Assembly: GCA_965223165.1 (NCBI GenBank)
Contig: CBDCVQ010000019.1
Span: forward strand, 186,001-250,000
DNA length: 64,000 nucleotides
Origin: JABDMH01 sp965223165
GTDB taxonomy: Bacteria; Bacteroidota; Bacteroidia; Chitinophagales; Saprospiraceae
Direction of reading: 5' to 3'
Of the stretch, positions 8,804 through 16,434 are shown one piece after another; within the stretch, counting starts at the first letter, position 1; each line of letters starts with the position of its first letter. The notes beneath the pieces were generated by a model, which was given only the letters and a program-made list of their open reading frames with translations, ran no database searches and was not told where the DNA came from. A program made the position numbers and the translations under genes.

Positions 8804-8819
8804 CAAAATGATCATTTTG
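8804..8819. promoter_or_regulatory. Perfect 16-bp palindrome upstream of the Reeler-like gene
   Basis: CAAAATGATCATTTTG is self-complementary over all 16 bases and centred about 36 bases upstream of the ATG at 8775 (minus strand). A near-match to the Bacteroidota -7 element (TAGCCTTG read on the minus strand, 8793-8800) lies between the palindrome and the gene. This would place a dimeric regulator over the promoter. It could equally be chance in A/T-rich DNA. Confidence 0.35.
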
Positions 8820-9030
8820 GTCCTCCCCCCTTTAAGGTAGGAAAACCCATACCAATTTTTCTTTTTGAGCGATGCTTTAAATGGACTCGATGGAGCCAGG
8901 GTTCAGGCGTGCTCGCAGATTCGTCTAAGCGGCAAGATCACTAATTGAACGTGCCCTCTTCAGTTTACGCCGCTTGAATCTTGCTCAGTGAGCGAAATAT
9001 GCCGCTGAATGGGAATACCTACCCGGATTC

Positions 9031-10206
9031 CTACTCGAGGACAAAGCGTATGGAGCATATGGCTCGCTCCGACGAGAGCGTCGGCGATGCTTGCCAAAGT
9101 GGACCTTCTCGTATCAAGCGCATTGCCTCTTCATCACAGCCATAGCCGAGCGACTTTTCAATCCTTAGATCAGCGGGTCGACCGTCCGCCTTCACCAGAA
9201 AGGATACCGTGACGGTGCCAGCAACTTGATGTTGACGAGCCGCCTGGGGATAGTTCTGCTGCTGTGACAGGTATTTTTCGTAGCGTGGCCAACCCTCCCG
9301 AGGACGGATCTCGTCCGGCTGTACTTGCCGGCGTTTGGCCAATGCTCCCTGGTCGACCTCGGCCAATGACGGGGAAAGCTCAACATGGATTGGGGTATCC
9401 ACCTCCGGAGGTTCGACTACCGCAGTTTGGTACCCCGGATGCGAAACGGATATCAGGGCATTGGCCGGGGGCAGATTAAGAACAAATTGGCCCCGCTCAT
9501 CAGACCGGGACTCGGTATCGCTCGATCGTTCACGCAGGGATACGCCCGCTAGGGGCCGCCCCACATCGTCCATGACGATACCCTCGATGCGCCTGGGGGC
9601 AGGTTGCTGCTGGCGGCTAAGGGCGAGATCGGCCGGAGAGACTTGCTCGGCCGGAGAGGCAGGCGGTCTGTCGACGTGTGACAACTCGCTTTGGGCAGGG
9701 GATTCGGCAGCGGTAGCGGGGGACCGGTTCGAAGGTGCCCTGGATTCTTCGAGGGATCGGCTGGATTCCTCTGCTGTCATCCTTTGCGCAGCAGCATCTC
9801 CTAAGTCGAGGTCACTAACCGCATCTGAAGTCACTTGATCTTCGGCCGTGATCGGCGACAAGTCCGCAGCATACCGGTCTTGCAGAGGGCTCAACCCTGA
9901 CCAAACGAACCACCAGCCCAAACCCATCAGCAGGACTATCGAAGCCGCCACTCCCATCCATCGCCAAACACCCACCTTCTGACGAGTGCTGGCTGGAGTC
10001 GACACTTGCCGTAGTCGTTCGGCCAGTGCTTTCAGGTCGTCGCTCGTATCTCCTCCAAGCGCCACATATCCTTCGATCGCCTCCCGTAAGAAAGGATCGT
10101 AGCTAGCCTCCCGATTTAGCCGGTCCAAATCTCCCTCGGCTATGGCCCCACGAGCCAGCAGAGCCAGCAGCCTTTCTATTTCTTTCGAATCAAGTCTCTT
10201 TTCCAC
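9031..10206 (-). CDS. Anti-sigma-like membrane protein with carboxypeptidase-regulatory and TonB C-terminal domains
   Basis: This 391-residue protein has a cytoplasmic helical N terminus (about 1-75, many Leu/Glu/Arg, like a zinc-free anti-sigma domain) and one membrane helix at about 81-103 (MGVAASIVLLMGLGWWFVW). A disordered Ser/Pro/Glu/Ala-rich linker extends to about 205. A CarboxypepD_reg-like domain follows at about 208-275 (IEGIVMDDVGRPLAGVSL, HPGYQT), then a TonB C-terminal domain at about 310-391 (YPQAARQHQVAGTVTVSFLVKADG, GCDEEAMRLI). The start is GTG at 10206, inside the end of the sigma gene (17-base overlap), so the two are translationally coupled. The likely job is to hold the ECF sigma factor at the membrane and release it on a periplasmic signal. 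The TonB-like end suggests contact with an outer-membrane receptor. The division of roles is inference from domain order and context. Confidence 0.85.
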   Translation of the reverse strand: MEKRLDSKEIERLLALLARGAIAEGDLDRLNREASYDPFLREAIEGYVALGGDTSDDLKALAERLRQVSTPASTRQKVGVWRWMGVAASIVLLMGLGWWFVWSGLSPLQDRYAADLSPITAEDQVTSDAVSDLDLGDAAAQRMTAEESSRSLEESRAPSNRSPATAAESPAQSELSHVDRPPASPAEQVSPADLALSRQQQPAPRRIEGIVMDDVGRPLAGVSLRERSSDTESRSDERGQFVLNLPPANALISVSHPGYQTAVVEPPEVDTPIHVELSPSLAEVDQGALAKRRQVQPDEIRPREGWPRYEKYLSQQQNYPQAARQHQVAGTVTVSFLVKADGRPADLRIEKSLGYGCDEEAMRLIREGPLWQASPTLSSERAICSIRFVLE

Positions 10207-10768
10207 GCTTCTTCTCCATGCAAATTCTCAAATTTCGTCGGCCATTTTGGATATAGGACCGCACTCGTTCTTTAGACACCACCAGGTCGTCAGCGATCTC
10301 GCTGTAGGACTTGCCCTCCAGGTAAAACTTCTGCACCGTCACCTGCTGCGGGCTGGGAAGGGCCTGTAGGCAGGCCGCAAGATCTTCGTACTTACCTTCG
10401 ATATCAAACTCATCTTCTTGATGCGAAACTTCGGCTAAATGCATAACGTCCCCGTTCAGCGAGACAATCCGCGCCTTCTTTTGCTTACGGATTTGTCCAA
10501 GGCAGTAGTTTTTGGCCACCACATAGAGCCAGCTTTTAAAATTCTTGATGTCGTGGTCCGAGACCTTGTCCACGAGCACCTCAAAGATCTCCATCACCGC
10601 ATCCTGACTAGCTTGCGGCTCTCCGAAGTATTTGAGACAAACACCATAGGTGTAGGTGAGGTATCGTTCGTACAGTATGCCCAGCAACTTGATATCCTTC
10701 CCTCGCCGATACCCCGATAGGAGCTCATTGTCACTTTGTCTACTCGTGCCTGTTCTCTTTACCCACAT
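10190..10768 (-). CDS. ECF-type RNA polymerase sigma factor
   Basis: This 192-residue protein has the two-part layout of extracytoplasmic-function sigma factors. Region 2 spans about 25-90 (ILYERYLTYTYGVCLKYF, then NFKSWLYVVAKNYCLGQIRK). Region 4 spans about 130-185 (LPSPQQVTVQKFYLEGKSYSEIADDLVVSKERVRSYIQ broken by its helix-turn-helix). Such factors redirect RNA polymerase to a small regulon and are usually held inactive by a co-transcribed membrane anti-sigma factor. The gene overlapping its 3' end fits that role. The ATG at 10768 gives normal length. The 180 bases upstream hold no gene. I do not see a clear autoregulated promoter sequence in them. Confidence 0.93.
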   Translation of the reverse strand: MWVKRTGTSRQSDNELLSGYRRGKDIKLLGILYERYLTYTYGVCLKYFGEPQASQDAVMEIFEVLVDKVSDHDIKNFKSWLYVVAKNYCLGQIRKQKKARIVSLNGDVMHLAEVSHQEDEFDIEGKYEDLAACLQALPSPQQVTVQKFYLEGKSYSEIADDLVVSKERVRSYIQNGRRNLRICMEKKRGKET

Positions 10769-10948
10769 AGCGTTGGCTGGGTTGCTAATGTCCTGTTCTG
10801 TGAGGGAAGGCCATCAGACCACCACATCATCTAGAAAGATGTGCACCTGACGTGTTATGGTTGGTACGGAGTCGCACTTTCTTGACTCTCCCGGCAGCGA
10901 TGGACTCTCTACATGAACGCGCAAGCGAAGCCGTTTGCCCCTCTTGAC

Positions 10949-12352
10949 TCAGGGCGCTGGACGGATTCGTATGATCTTGTCGGGTCGATTGAGGACCACA
11001 AACAGGTCCCCTGTAGGACCAAATTTGACATCCCTGACCCGGCCATATCCCTTGAGCAGAATCTCTTGTGCCTGCACCTTCTCTCCATCAAGTTGTAGGC
11101 GAATGAGTTCTTCATAGGCCAGTGCCCCCGCAATCAAGTTACCCTTCCAATCGGGAAACAGCCTAGAATCCACAAAAGTCAGCGGGCAGATGCCATTGGA
11201 GGGGGTCCATTGATGCACCGGATCGACCATGCCCGGCGCCGAGGACCGATCCGAAACAATTTCACCGCTGTAATCCACGCCATGGGTCACTAGAGGCCAG
11301 CCATAGTTCTTTCCTTTTTCCAAAATATTGAGCTCATCGCCACCCATCGGTCCGTGCTCGGTGGCCCAGATTTTTCCATCGGTCGGATCCAAAGCGAGGC
11401 CTTGCACATTGCGATTGCCTATGGTAAATATGGCCGGGAGTGCCCCTGGCTCATCGACAAACGGATTATCCGCAGGAATGCTCCCATCCGGGGCAATTCG
11501 AAACACCTTTCCCGTACCCCTGCCCAGGTCCTGCGAAGCCATCGCCTGCGCCATGTCCCCGATCGTAAAGTAGAGTAGTCCCTCCCGATCAAACATCAGG
11601 CGACATCCCCAGCGGTTGCCACGAACCACTAAGAGCTCATCCGGCACTTGAAACAACGTCTGCTCGTTCACCCAGCTCCCCTCCTCAATCTGGCCACGTA
11701 CGATTTTGGTGAGCGAAGGGGCGGATCGGTCCTCTGTATCACCCTCCTTCCCCACATGACTCAGCCCCAAATACACCCAACCATTTTCCCCAAAATCCGG
11801 ATCGAGTGCCAAATCCATGTATCCGCCGGTACTGCTCAGGGCATGGGTCGGCGGCGTTCCGGCGATCAACAAGGGCGGCGAACCGTCTCCACTGATCTGC
11901 CACAGTTTGCCCTTGCGCCCGGAGACTAAGGCCCGATCCGCATCTATGAACTCTATGCTCCAGGGATCCTCCAGTCCCTGCCCTACCCAAGTAGTGACTT
12001 GGAGCAGACCGTGTGATGTCTGTAAAGTGGCTGGCAGCGGGCGCTCACGGTCCGGTGGACGGTCCTGTGCCTGGTAGATCAGGTCTGCCAGCGCATCCAC
12101 CTGATTATCATCAAGCACCATACCCCAAGCAATCATCTCCGTGCCCGGGATGCCAAACTTTATGTTGCGTCTGATGTCCCACTTTCGCCGGCCGTAGGTC
12201 CAGTCCTCTTTGATCAAAGGAGAAGACAGGCTTCCCTCCATCTGGGCTCCATGGCAACCCGCACAGTATAAGCTGTAGTTAGTTTGGGCATCCTGAGCTA
12301 GCAGTGACACGACGATAAAAAGGGTGAAAGCGCACAACAGCGTCCGATCCAT
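10949..12352 (-). CDS. Exported cytochrome c-PQQ-dependent aldose dehydrogenase fusion
   Basis: The 467-residue protein has a signal peptide (about 1-20). A small class I cytochrome c domain covers about 24-97, with heme motif C30-x-x-C33-H34 (CAGCH) and a likely axial Met near 73 (GTEMIAWGM). A six-bladed propeller of the soluble PQQ-dependent glucose/aldose dehydrogenase family (YliI/Asd type) spans about 115-467. Family marks are GLEDPWSIEF, GGYMDLALDPDF, GNRNVQGLALDP, ATEHGPMGGDELN (332 on) and KNYGWP. It should oxidise aldoses to aldonolactones in the periplasm or at the cell surface. The attached cytochrome would take electrons from PQQ directly. Cytochrome c modules in such dehydrogenases more often sit in a separate polypeptide or at the C terminus. 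It lies 152 bases downstream of the hydrolase gene on the same strand and could be read with that operon or from its own promoter. Confidence 0.9.
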   Translation of the reverse strand: MDRTLLCAFTLFIVVSLLAQDAQTNYSLYCAGCHGAQMEGSLSSPLIKEDWTYGRRKWDIRRNIKFGIPGTEMIAWGMVLDDNQVDALADLIYQAQDRPPDRERPLPATLQTSHGLLQVTTWVGQGLEDPWSIEFIDADRALVSGRKGKLWQISGDGSPPLLIAGTPPTHALSSTGGYMDLALDPDFGENGWVYLGLSHVGKEGDTEDRSAPSLTKIVRGQIEEGSWVNEQTLFQVPDELLVVRGNRWGCRLMFDREGLLYFTIGDMAQAMASQDLGRGTGKVFRIAPDGSIPADNPFVDEPGALPAIFTIGNRNVQGLALDPTDGKIWATEHGPMGGDELNILEKGKNYGWPLVTHGVDYSGEIVSDRSSAPGMVDPVHQWTPSNGICPLTFVDSRLFPDWKGNLIAGALAYEELIRLQLDGEKVQAQEILLKGYGRVRDVKFGPTGDLFVVLNRPDKIIRIRPAP

Positions 12353-12504
12353 GTAAGTTTATCCGATGTTGTCACTAATGTAAGCATCTGACCACAATGA
12401 CCATGCTTTGCAGGTGAAAGCAGGACTGAAGCAGGACGGCCCACCTAGTAGAGCTTCGCAACAGAGGTGTCTTCTCAGCCCCAGCACTGTGGGGAGACGA
12501 TGCG

Positions 12505-13998
12505 TCAACCTTCGGGCACCGCTTGCATGAGCAGGGCCAGCGACCGATCGAGGGCTTTGCGGCCGTCGGCAGATCCTTTATAATGGCCCAACCGCACGAC
12601 CACCAGATCGTGCGAGGGTATGATGATGGTAAATTGGCCACCCGCACCGGCCATATAATAAGCCTCCTTGGGGATCGGGAAGCTGCCCTCCCCATTGATC
12701 CAGAAAAAGCCACCATAGACAGGTCTTCGATCTGCCTCCCATGCCGGCGCCAAATGGCTGACGAAGTCCACAAAACCCGCTGGCAAGAGGCGTTCGTCAT
12801 GCCACACGCCATCATTCAAATAGAGATTGCCCAACCGTGCCCAATCCCTGGCGGTGCCAAACTCATATCCCTGCAAAAGATAATTTCCGTAAGGATCGGT
12901 CTCCATCACCATATGTCGGATCCCGATCTTGTCGAAGAGTGCCCGCTGGGGAAAGGAGAGATAGTCTTGACCTCTTCCTTCGACACCCAGCCGGACTAGG
13001 TAGTTGGTCAATACCGGATCGCAATTGCGGTATCTGCCCACCGTATTGGGCTCCCATTGTTGAGGTAAGTTGGCCGCGAATTCAAAGGAATTGACTCCCC
13101 CCGTGTAGACATAGATGTGATCCGGATACCCCACGCTCGGATCAAAATCCGGGTCCTGCGGTGCGCGAAACCGGAGGCCGCTGGACATACGCATGATGTC
13201 GGCGATACGGATCTTTGCCCGAGGATCGCCTGGCTCTTGCCACTGTGGTATGGGAGCGGGCTGGTACAAATCATACACGCCCTCCTTGATCAACAATCCC
13301 ATCAGGGTGGCGGTCAGGCTTTTGCCCATGGACCAACTTTCCAACGGCGTATGCATGTCAATACCCTCCTCGTAGTGCTCTCCGACGATCTGACCCTTCC
13401 AGGTGACCACATAGGCAGCAGTCATTCCGGACGCTGGCTCAAAAGCCGCCTGCACCGCCTCTTCGATCTGTGTCTTGTCCAGCGCCTCCGGCCAATCATC
13501 TGATAGCACATCGCCCATCGGCCAAGCGGTGGAGGCGGCATCGGGAAGGTCGGGCTCGATATCCGCAGGATCAAAGTAGAGCTCATCCGCTCCCTCCGAA
13601 AGACAGACACACCCTTGATCGCCCAGGTAGCGAGCCGTGCGTACCATGCCATTTGGCAAGGTCACGTGCACTTCTTGTGCCTCGTGGTCGACCTCTCGGC
13701 TAAAGACATTATCCCTTTGATCTTCCGGACTGGTGAAGAAACCGATGTTTGCCGCGGCGAAATCGGCGTCCAAGCCCGTCACGAATACGGCGGAGCACAA
13801 GATCTTGGCAAATCCCGCCGCGTGGTGCGAGAGCGGATCACCCGGTGGCGGGCGGTACGCCGTCGGCAGTTCTAGATCTTTGGCGCGATCCATTAAGAAA
13901 TTGTCATCCTCGGCGATCTCGGGTGAGGGGCTCGAACCGCATGCCCCCAGACTGACCACGAGCCCCAAGCAAATAAGTTGTCGAAGTAGCTTTTTCAT
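12505..13998 (-). CDS. Lipoprotein serine hydrolase of the class C beta-lactamase/esterase family
   Basis: The 497-residue protein begins with a lipoprotein signal ending in the lipobox LGAC (Cys20). A long region of about 130 residues with a Cys-rich patch follows. The beta-lactamase-type serine hydrolase domain spans about 170-490. The nucleophile motif SxxK is S223-MG-K226 (SWSMGKS). The second motif is Y323-R-N325 (GRYRNCD). A GAGGQ segment near 451 corresponds to the third, KTG-like position. This combination is seen in 6-aminohexanoate-dimer hydrolase and EstB-like esterases rather than in true beta-lactamases. Substrates in the family are esters, amides or lactones. The start (ATG 13998) is 8 bases after the stop of the enolase-superfamily gene, so they share a transcript. 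In this cluster a lactonase or esterase role for sugar acids is plausible but not shown. Confidence 0.88.
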   Translation of the reverse strand: MKKLLRQLICLGLVVSLGACGSSPSPEIAEDDNFLMDRAKDLELPTAYRPPPGDPLSHHAAGFAKILCSAVFVTGLDADFAAANIGFFTSPEDQRDNVFSREVDHEAQEVHVTLPNGMVRTARYLGDQGCVCLSEGADELYFDPADIEPDLPDAASTAWPMGDVLSDDWPEALDKTQIEEAVQAAFEPASGMTAAYVVTWKGQIVGEHYEEGIDMHTPLESWSMGKSLTATLMGLLIKEGVYDLYQPAPIPQWQEPGDPRAKIRIADIMRMSSGLRFRAPQDPDFDPSVGYPDHIYVYTGGVNSFEFAANLPQQWEPNTVGRYRNCDPVLTNYLVRLGVEGRGQDYLSFPQRALFDKIGIRHMVMETDPYGNYLLQGYEFGTARDWARLGNLYLNDGVWHDERLLPAGFVDFVSHLAPAWEADRRPVYGGFFWINGEGSFPIPKEAYYMAGAGGQFTIIIPSHDLVVVRLGHYKGSADGRKALDRSLALLMQAVPEG

Positions 13999-14006
13999 CG
14001 ATCGAA

Positions 14007-15284
14007 TTATTCAAAAAATGGAACCCCTTCGACAGCGTATTTACGCATACCTTCCTCATTGATCTCTACGCCGATACCGGGTTTCTCTGAGAGGGGTATG
14101 AAGCCATCCTCCACCATAGGTCCATCAAAGGTGACTATCTCTTGAAACATGGGATTTTTGTGGAAGTAAATCTGCCACTCCAGTACCATGAAATTTGGCA
14201 CAGAAGCACAGACATGACTGGAGGCCATGGCACCCAGGTACGAAGCCACCATGTGGGGAGCAAATGGCACATAGTACAGATTGGCCAAATTGGCAATTCG
14301 CTGACCTTCACCCAGCCCCCCGGCCTTTTGCAGATCCGGCATGATAATGTCGACCGCCCCGATCTCCAGCATTTCCCTAAATCCATAAGCCAAGTAGTGA
14401 TTTTCACCGGCACAGATCGGCGTGGAAGTAGAGGCCGTAATCTTTTGGTAGGCCTGCACATTCTCAGCCGGAATGGGCTCTTCCAGCCACATCAGATTGA
14501 GGGGCTCTACCATCTTGGCCACTCGTTCTCCGGTGGTCGTGTCATAGCGACCATGCATGTCTGCGCAGATATCGATGTTGGGCCCTACCTCGGCTCGCGC
14601 CGCCGCCAACTGATCATACATGCGCTGCAACTCGGCCGGACTGGCTGTCCAGTTGTAGCGGTCATACTTATTGGGGTCGTTCGCCTGATCCAGATCAAAC
14701 TTTATCGCGGTAAAACCCATATCCACTGCTTCCCGAGCACTCGCCGCAAACTGTTCGGGGGTGGGTAGTCTGCTCTGGTATAGGGCCGTATCCATATACA
14801 CCCGGATGCGATCCCGAAATTTTCCTCCAAGCAGCTGATAAACCGGCAAATCCAAGGCCTTGCCCGCCAGGTCCCACAATGCCGTCTCGATGGCCGAAAG
14901 GACCGCGACATACATACCCGACTGTGCCCCTCGGAAAAAGCCTGCCCGCCGCACATCCTCAAAAAGTAAGTGCACGTTGAGCGGACTCTTGCCTTGCAGA
15001 CGCCGCCCCATCTGTTTGACCAAATGATAGGTGCCGGGCACCGCATCAACCCCTTCGCCACAACCCCAGACGTCTTGATTAGTGTGGATTTTAACGAAGA
15101 GCCCGCTGCCATTGCGGATATAACCACATCGCACATCCGTGATTTTCAAATCACTGGGAATCGAAAGGAAGGTCTTTGCTCCCAAAGCATGTTCCAAGGT
15201 TTTTCCGAAGCCAGCCCAAGTGGTCAGACCGGCTAGGCTGGCAAGCGATGCCTTCTGCAGGAAAGATCTTCTAGTACGTCTCAT
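14007..15284 (-). CDS. Tat-exported mandelate racemase/muconate lactonizing family sugar-acid dehydratase
   Basis: The 425-residue protein starts with a twin-arginine signal (RRTRRSFLQK, then a hydrophobic Ala/Leu stretch), so it is exported already folded. The body is an enolase-superfamily barrel. Visible active-site positions are K195 (AIKFDLD), D242 and H244 (ADMHGRY), E268 (LEEP), E294 (AGENH), D317, H344 (APHM) and E369 (LEW). The D-x-H at the end of the third strand and the Glu-Glu metal pair resemble the mannonate/gluconate-type acid-sugar dehydratases (RspA/ManD branch). They dehydrate aldonates to 2-keto-3-deoxy acids using Mg. Exact substrate is unknown. The gene is 11 bases after the RraA-like gene and 8 bases before the hydrolase gene. 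A cytoplasmic member of this family is usual; export is the odd feature and fits the exported neighbours. Confidence 0.88.
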   Translation of the reverse strand: MRRTRRSFLQKASLASLAGLTTWAGFGKTLEHALGAKTFLSIPSDLKITDVRCGYIRNGSGLFVKIHTNQDVWGCGEGVDAVPGTYHLVKQMGRRLQGKSPLNVHLLFEDVRRAGFFRGAQSGMYVAVLSAIETALWDLAGKALDLPVYQLLGGKFRDRIRVYMDTALYQSRLPTPEQFAASAREAVDMGFTAIKFDLDQANDPNKYDRYNWTASPAELQRMYDQLAAARAEVGPNIDICADMHGRYDTTTGERVAKMVEPLNLMWLEEPIPAENVQAYQKITASTSTPICAGENHYLAYGFREMLEIGAVDIIMPDLQKAGGLGEGQRIANLANLYYVPFAPHMVASYLGAMASSHVCASVPNFMVLEWQIYFHKNPMFQEIVTFDGPMVEDGFIPLSEKPGIGVEINEEGMRKYAVEGVPFFE

Positions 15285-15295
15285 AATGGCTTATT

Positions 15296-16246
15296 TTACC
15301 AGGTGCGGGATTTCAGCAGTTTTTGGATCTCGGATTTTGGCACAGGCAGTTCGTCGATGTGATCATTGAGCCACTTCGAAAAATCTTTCTCAATCTCCTC
15401 GCTCCAGCGATTGTCGATCTGTCCAGCGGTATATTTTTGCTCTCGTAGGCGCTGATGGCCAAACATGTCCCTTAATCGTACGATTTCGGAGGTCTCGACC
15501 ACTTTTTGCACTAAGTGAGGCGGTATAAATATCACCCCTCCATCTCTTGCCAGCACCACATCGCCGGGCATGACCGATGCCTTGCCAATACGCGTGGGTT
15601 GATTAATGCCTACCAGGGTGGTATTGAGGGCCCCGTCCGGATTATTGAGATGATGCGATGGATGGTAGCTCTTAAAGTAAGCGGTGAACCCTTCGATCTC
15701 TTTTAGTCCATTGACATCGCGCAAGGCGCCAAAATAGACCAGCCCATTGCCGGTCTTGGCATGAATGGAGTTAGCCAGATTATCGCCCACCGTCGGTCCG
15801 TGCTCGTGGGCACCAAATTGGTCGACGACGTAGACATCGCCCGGCACAAGTAGATCGATTGTCCACGAGTTCTGAGATTTGATCCGGCCATCCTGCTCGT
15901 GTCCCCGTTGGTCGATCGCCCGATGGATATCCGGTCGGCCGGGAATAAATGTCGCGGTCACGGCGCGGCCCACCAGGACCCCATCGGGGTTGACAATCTG
16001 CCAGTCGCCCTCATATTGGTGTTTGAAATTGTTGTTTTTGAGCACCGCCCAGGCCTCCTCCAGCGTAGCCAGTTTGAGACGTTCGAGCCACTCATCTGGT
16101 ACTCGGGGCCGCCCATCCTCAAATCGATCTCCTTGCCATTCAGCGGTGAGAAAAACGAGTTCCTCCTTACTTATTTGTTGGCCGGAAAGCCCAGCGTGGA
16201 GGGTGAATGTCAAGGACAGACAAAGAAGCAATTTTGGTAAAGGCAT
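15296..16246 (-). CDS. Exported RraA-like class II aldolase (HMG/KDG-type aldolase candidate)
   Basis: The 316-residue protein has a Sec signal peptide (about 1-22, LLLCLSLTFTLHAGLSGQ) and an RraA-fold domain at about 55-260. Diagnostic residues of the 4-hydroxy-4-methyl-2-oxoglutarate aldolase/RraA family are present: a GDNLANSIHAKTGN stretch (154-167) and R176-D177 in the FGALRDVNG segment. In the characterised aldolases the Arg binds the keto acid and the Asp holds the metal. The enzyme form cleaves 4-hydroxy-2-keto acids to pyruvate plus an aldehyde and can decarboxylate oxaloacetate. A C-terminal extension (about 260-316, charged helices) is added. The E. coli RraA role as an RNase E inhibitor is unlikely for an exported protein. 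It is first in the operon with the dehydratase, whose product would be just such a 4-hydroxy-2-keto acid. Confidence 0.86.
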   Translation of the reverse strand: MPLPKLLLCLSLTFTLHAGLSGQQISKEELVFLTAEWQGDRFEDGRPRVPDEWLERLKLATLEEAWAVLKNNNFKHQYEGDWQIVNPDGVLVGRAVTATFIPGRPDIHRAIDQRGHEQDGRIKSQNSWTIDLLVPGDVYVVDQFGAHEHGPTVGDNLANSIHAKTGNGLVYFGALRDVNGLKEIEGFTAYFKSYHPSHHLNNPDGALNTTLVGINQPTRIGKASVMPGDVVLARDGGVIFIPPHLVQKVVETSEIVRLRDMFGHQRLREQKYTAGQIDNRWSEEIEKDFSKWLNDHIDELPVPKSEIQKLLKSRTW

Positions 16247-16415
16247 GGTCAGAAGATTTAGTGTGAAAGCGATCCTTCCTTAAGATCCGACTTTTTTCGA
16301 ATCATTCCCGACCCGGCGCCCGGCAATAGCCCCTGGCACATGCCTATTTCAGCCAGAGGCAGGACGCTCGACTGGATCTTCTTACAGCCATCGGGACCGC
16401 CTTGCTTGCTTATCC

Positions 16416-16433
16416 AGTTACGTCTCAGTAACT
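16416..16433 (-). terminator. Hairpin immediately after the His-rich fibronectin-like gene
   Basis: AGTTAC-GTCTCA-GTAACT forms a six-base-pair stem with a six-base loop that begins right after the TAA stop (16435-16437, minus strand). There is no T-run after it, so it is at best a weak or factor-assisted terminator, or an mRNA 3'-end stabiliser. Confidence 0.3.
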
Positions 16434-16434
16434 C

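Noticed and set aside
12478..12493. Hairpin CCCCA...TGGGG after the hydrolase gene as a terminator
   Set aside because: Only five base pairs and no T-run on the minus strand; too weak to annotate.
12505..13998. Beta-lactamase (antibiotic resistance) call
   Set aside because: It has SxxK and YxN but not the usual KTG motif and has a large N-terminal extension; EstB/6-aminohexanoate-dimer hydrolase-like enzymes fit better.
15296..16246. Naming the RraA-like protein as ribonuclease regulator RraA
   Set aside because: It has a signal peptide and the catalytic Arg-Asp pair of the aldolase branch, so an exported enzyme is more likely than an RNase E inhibitor.
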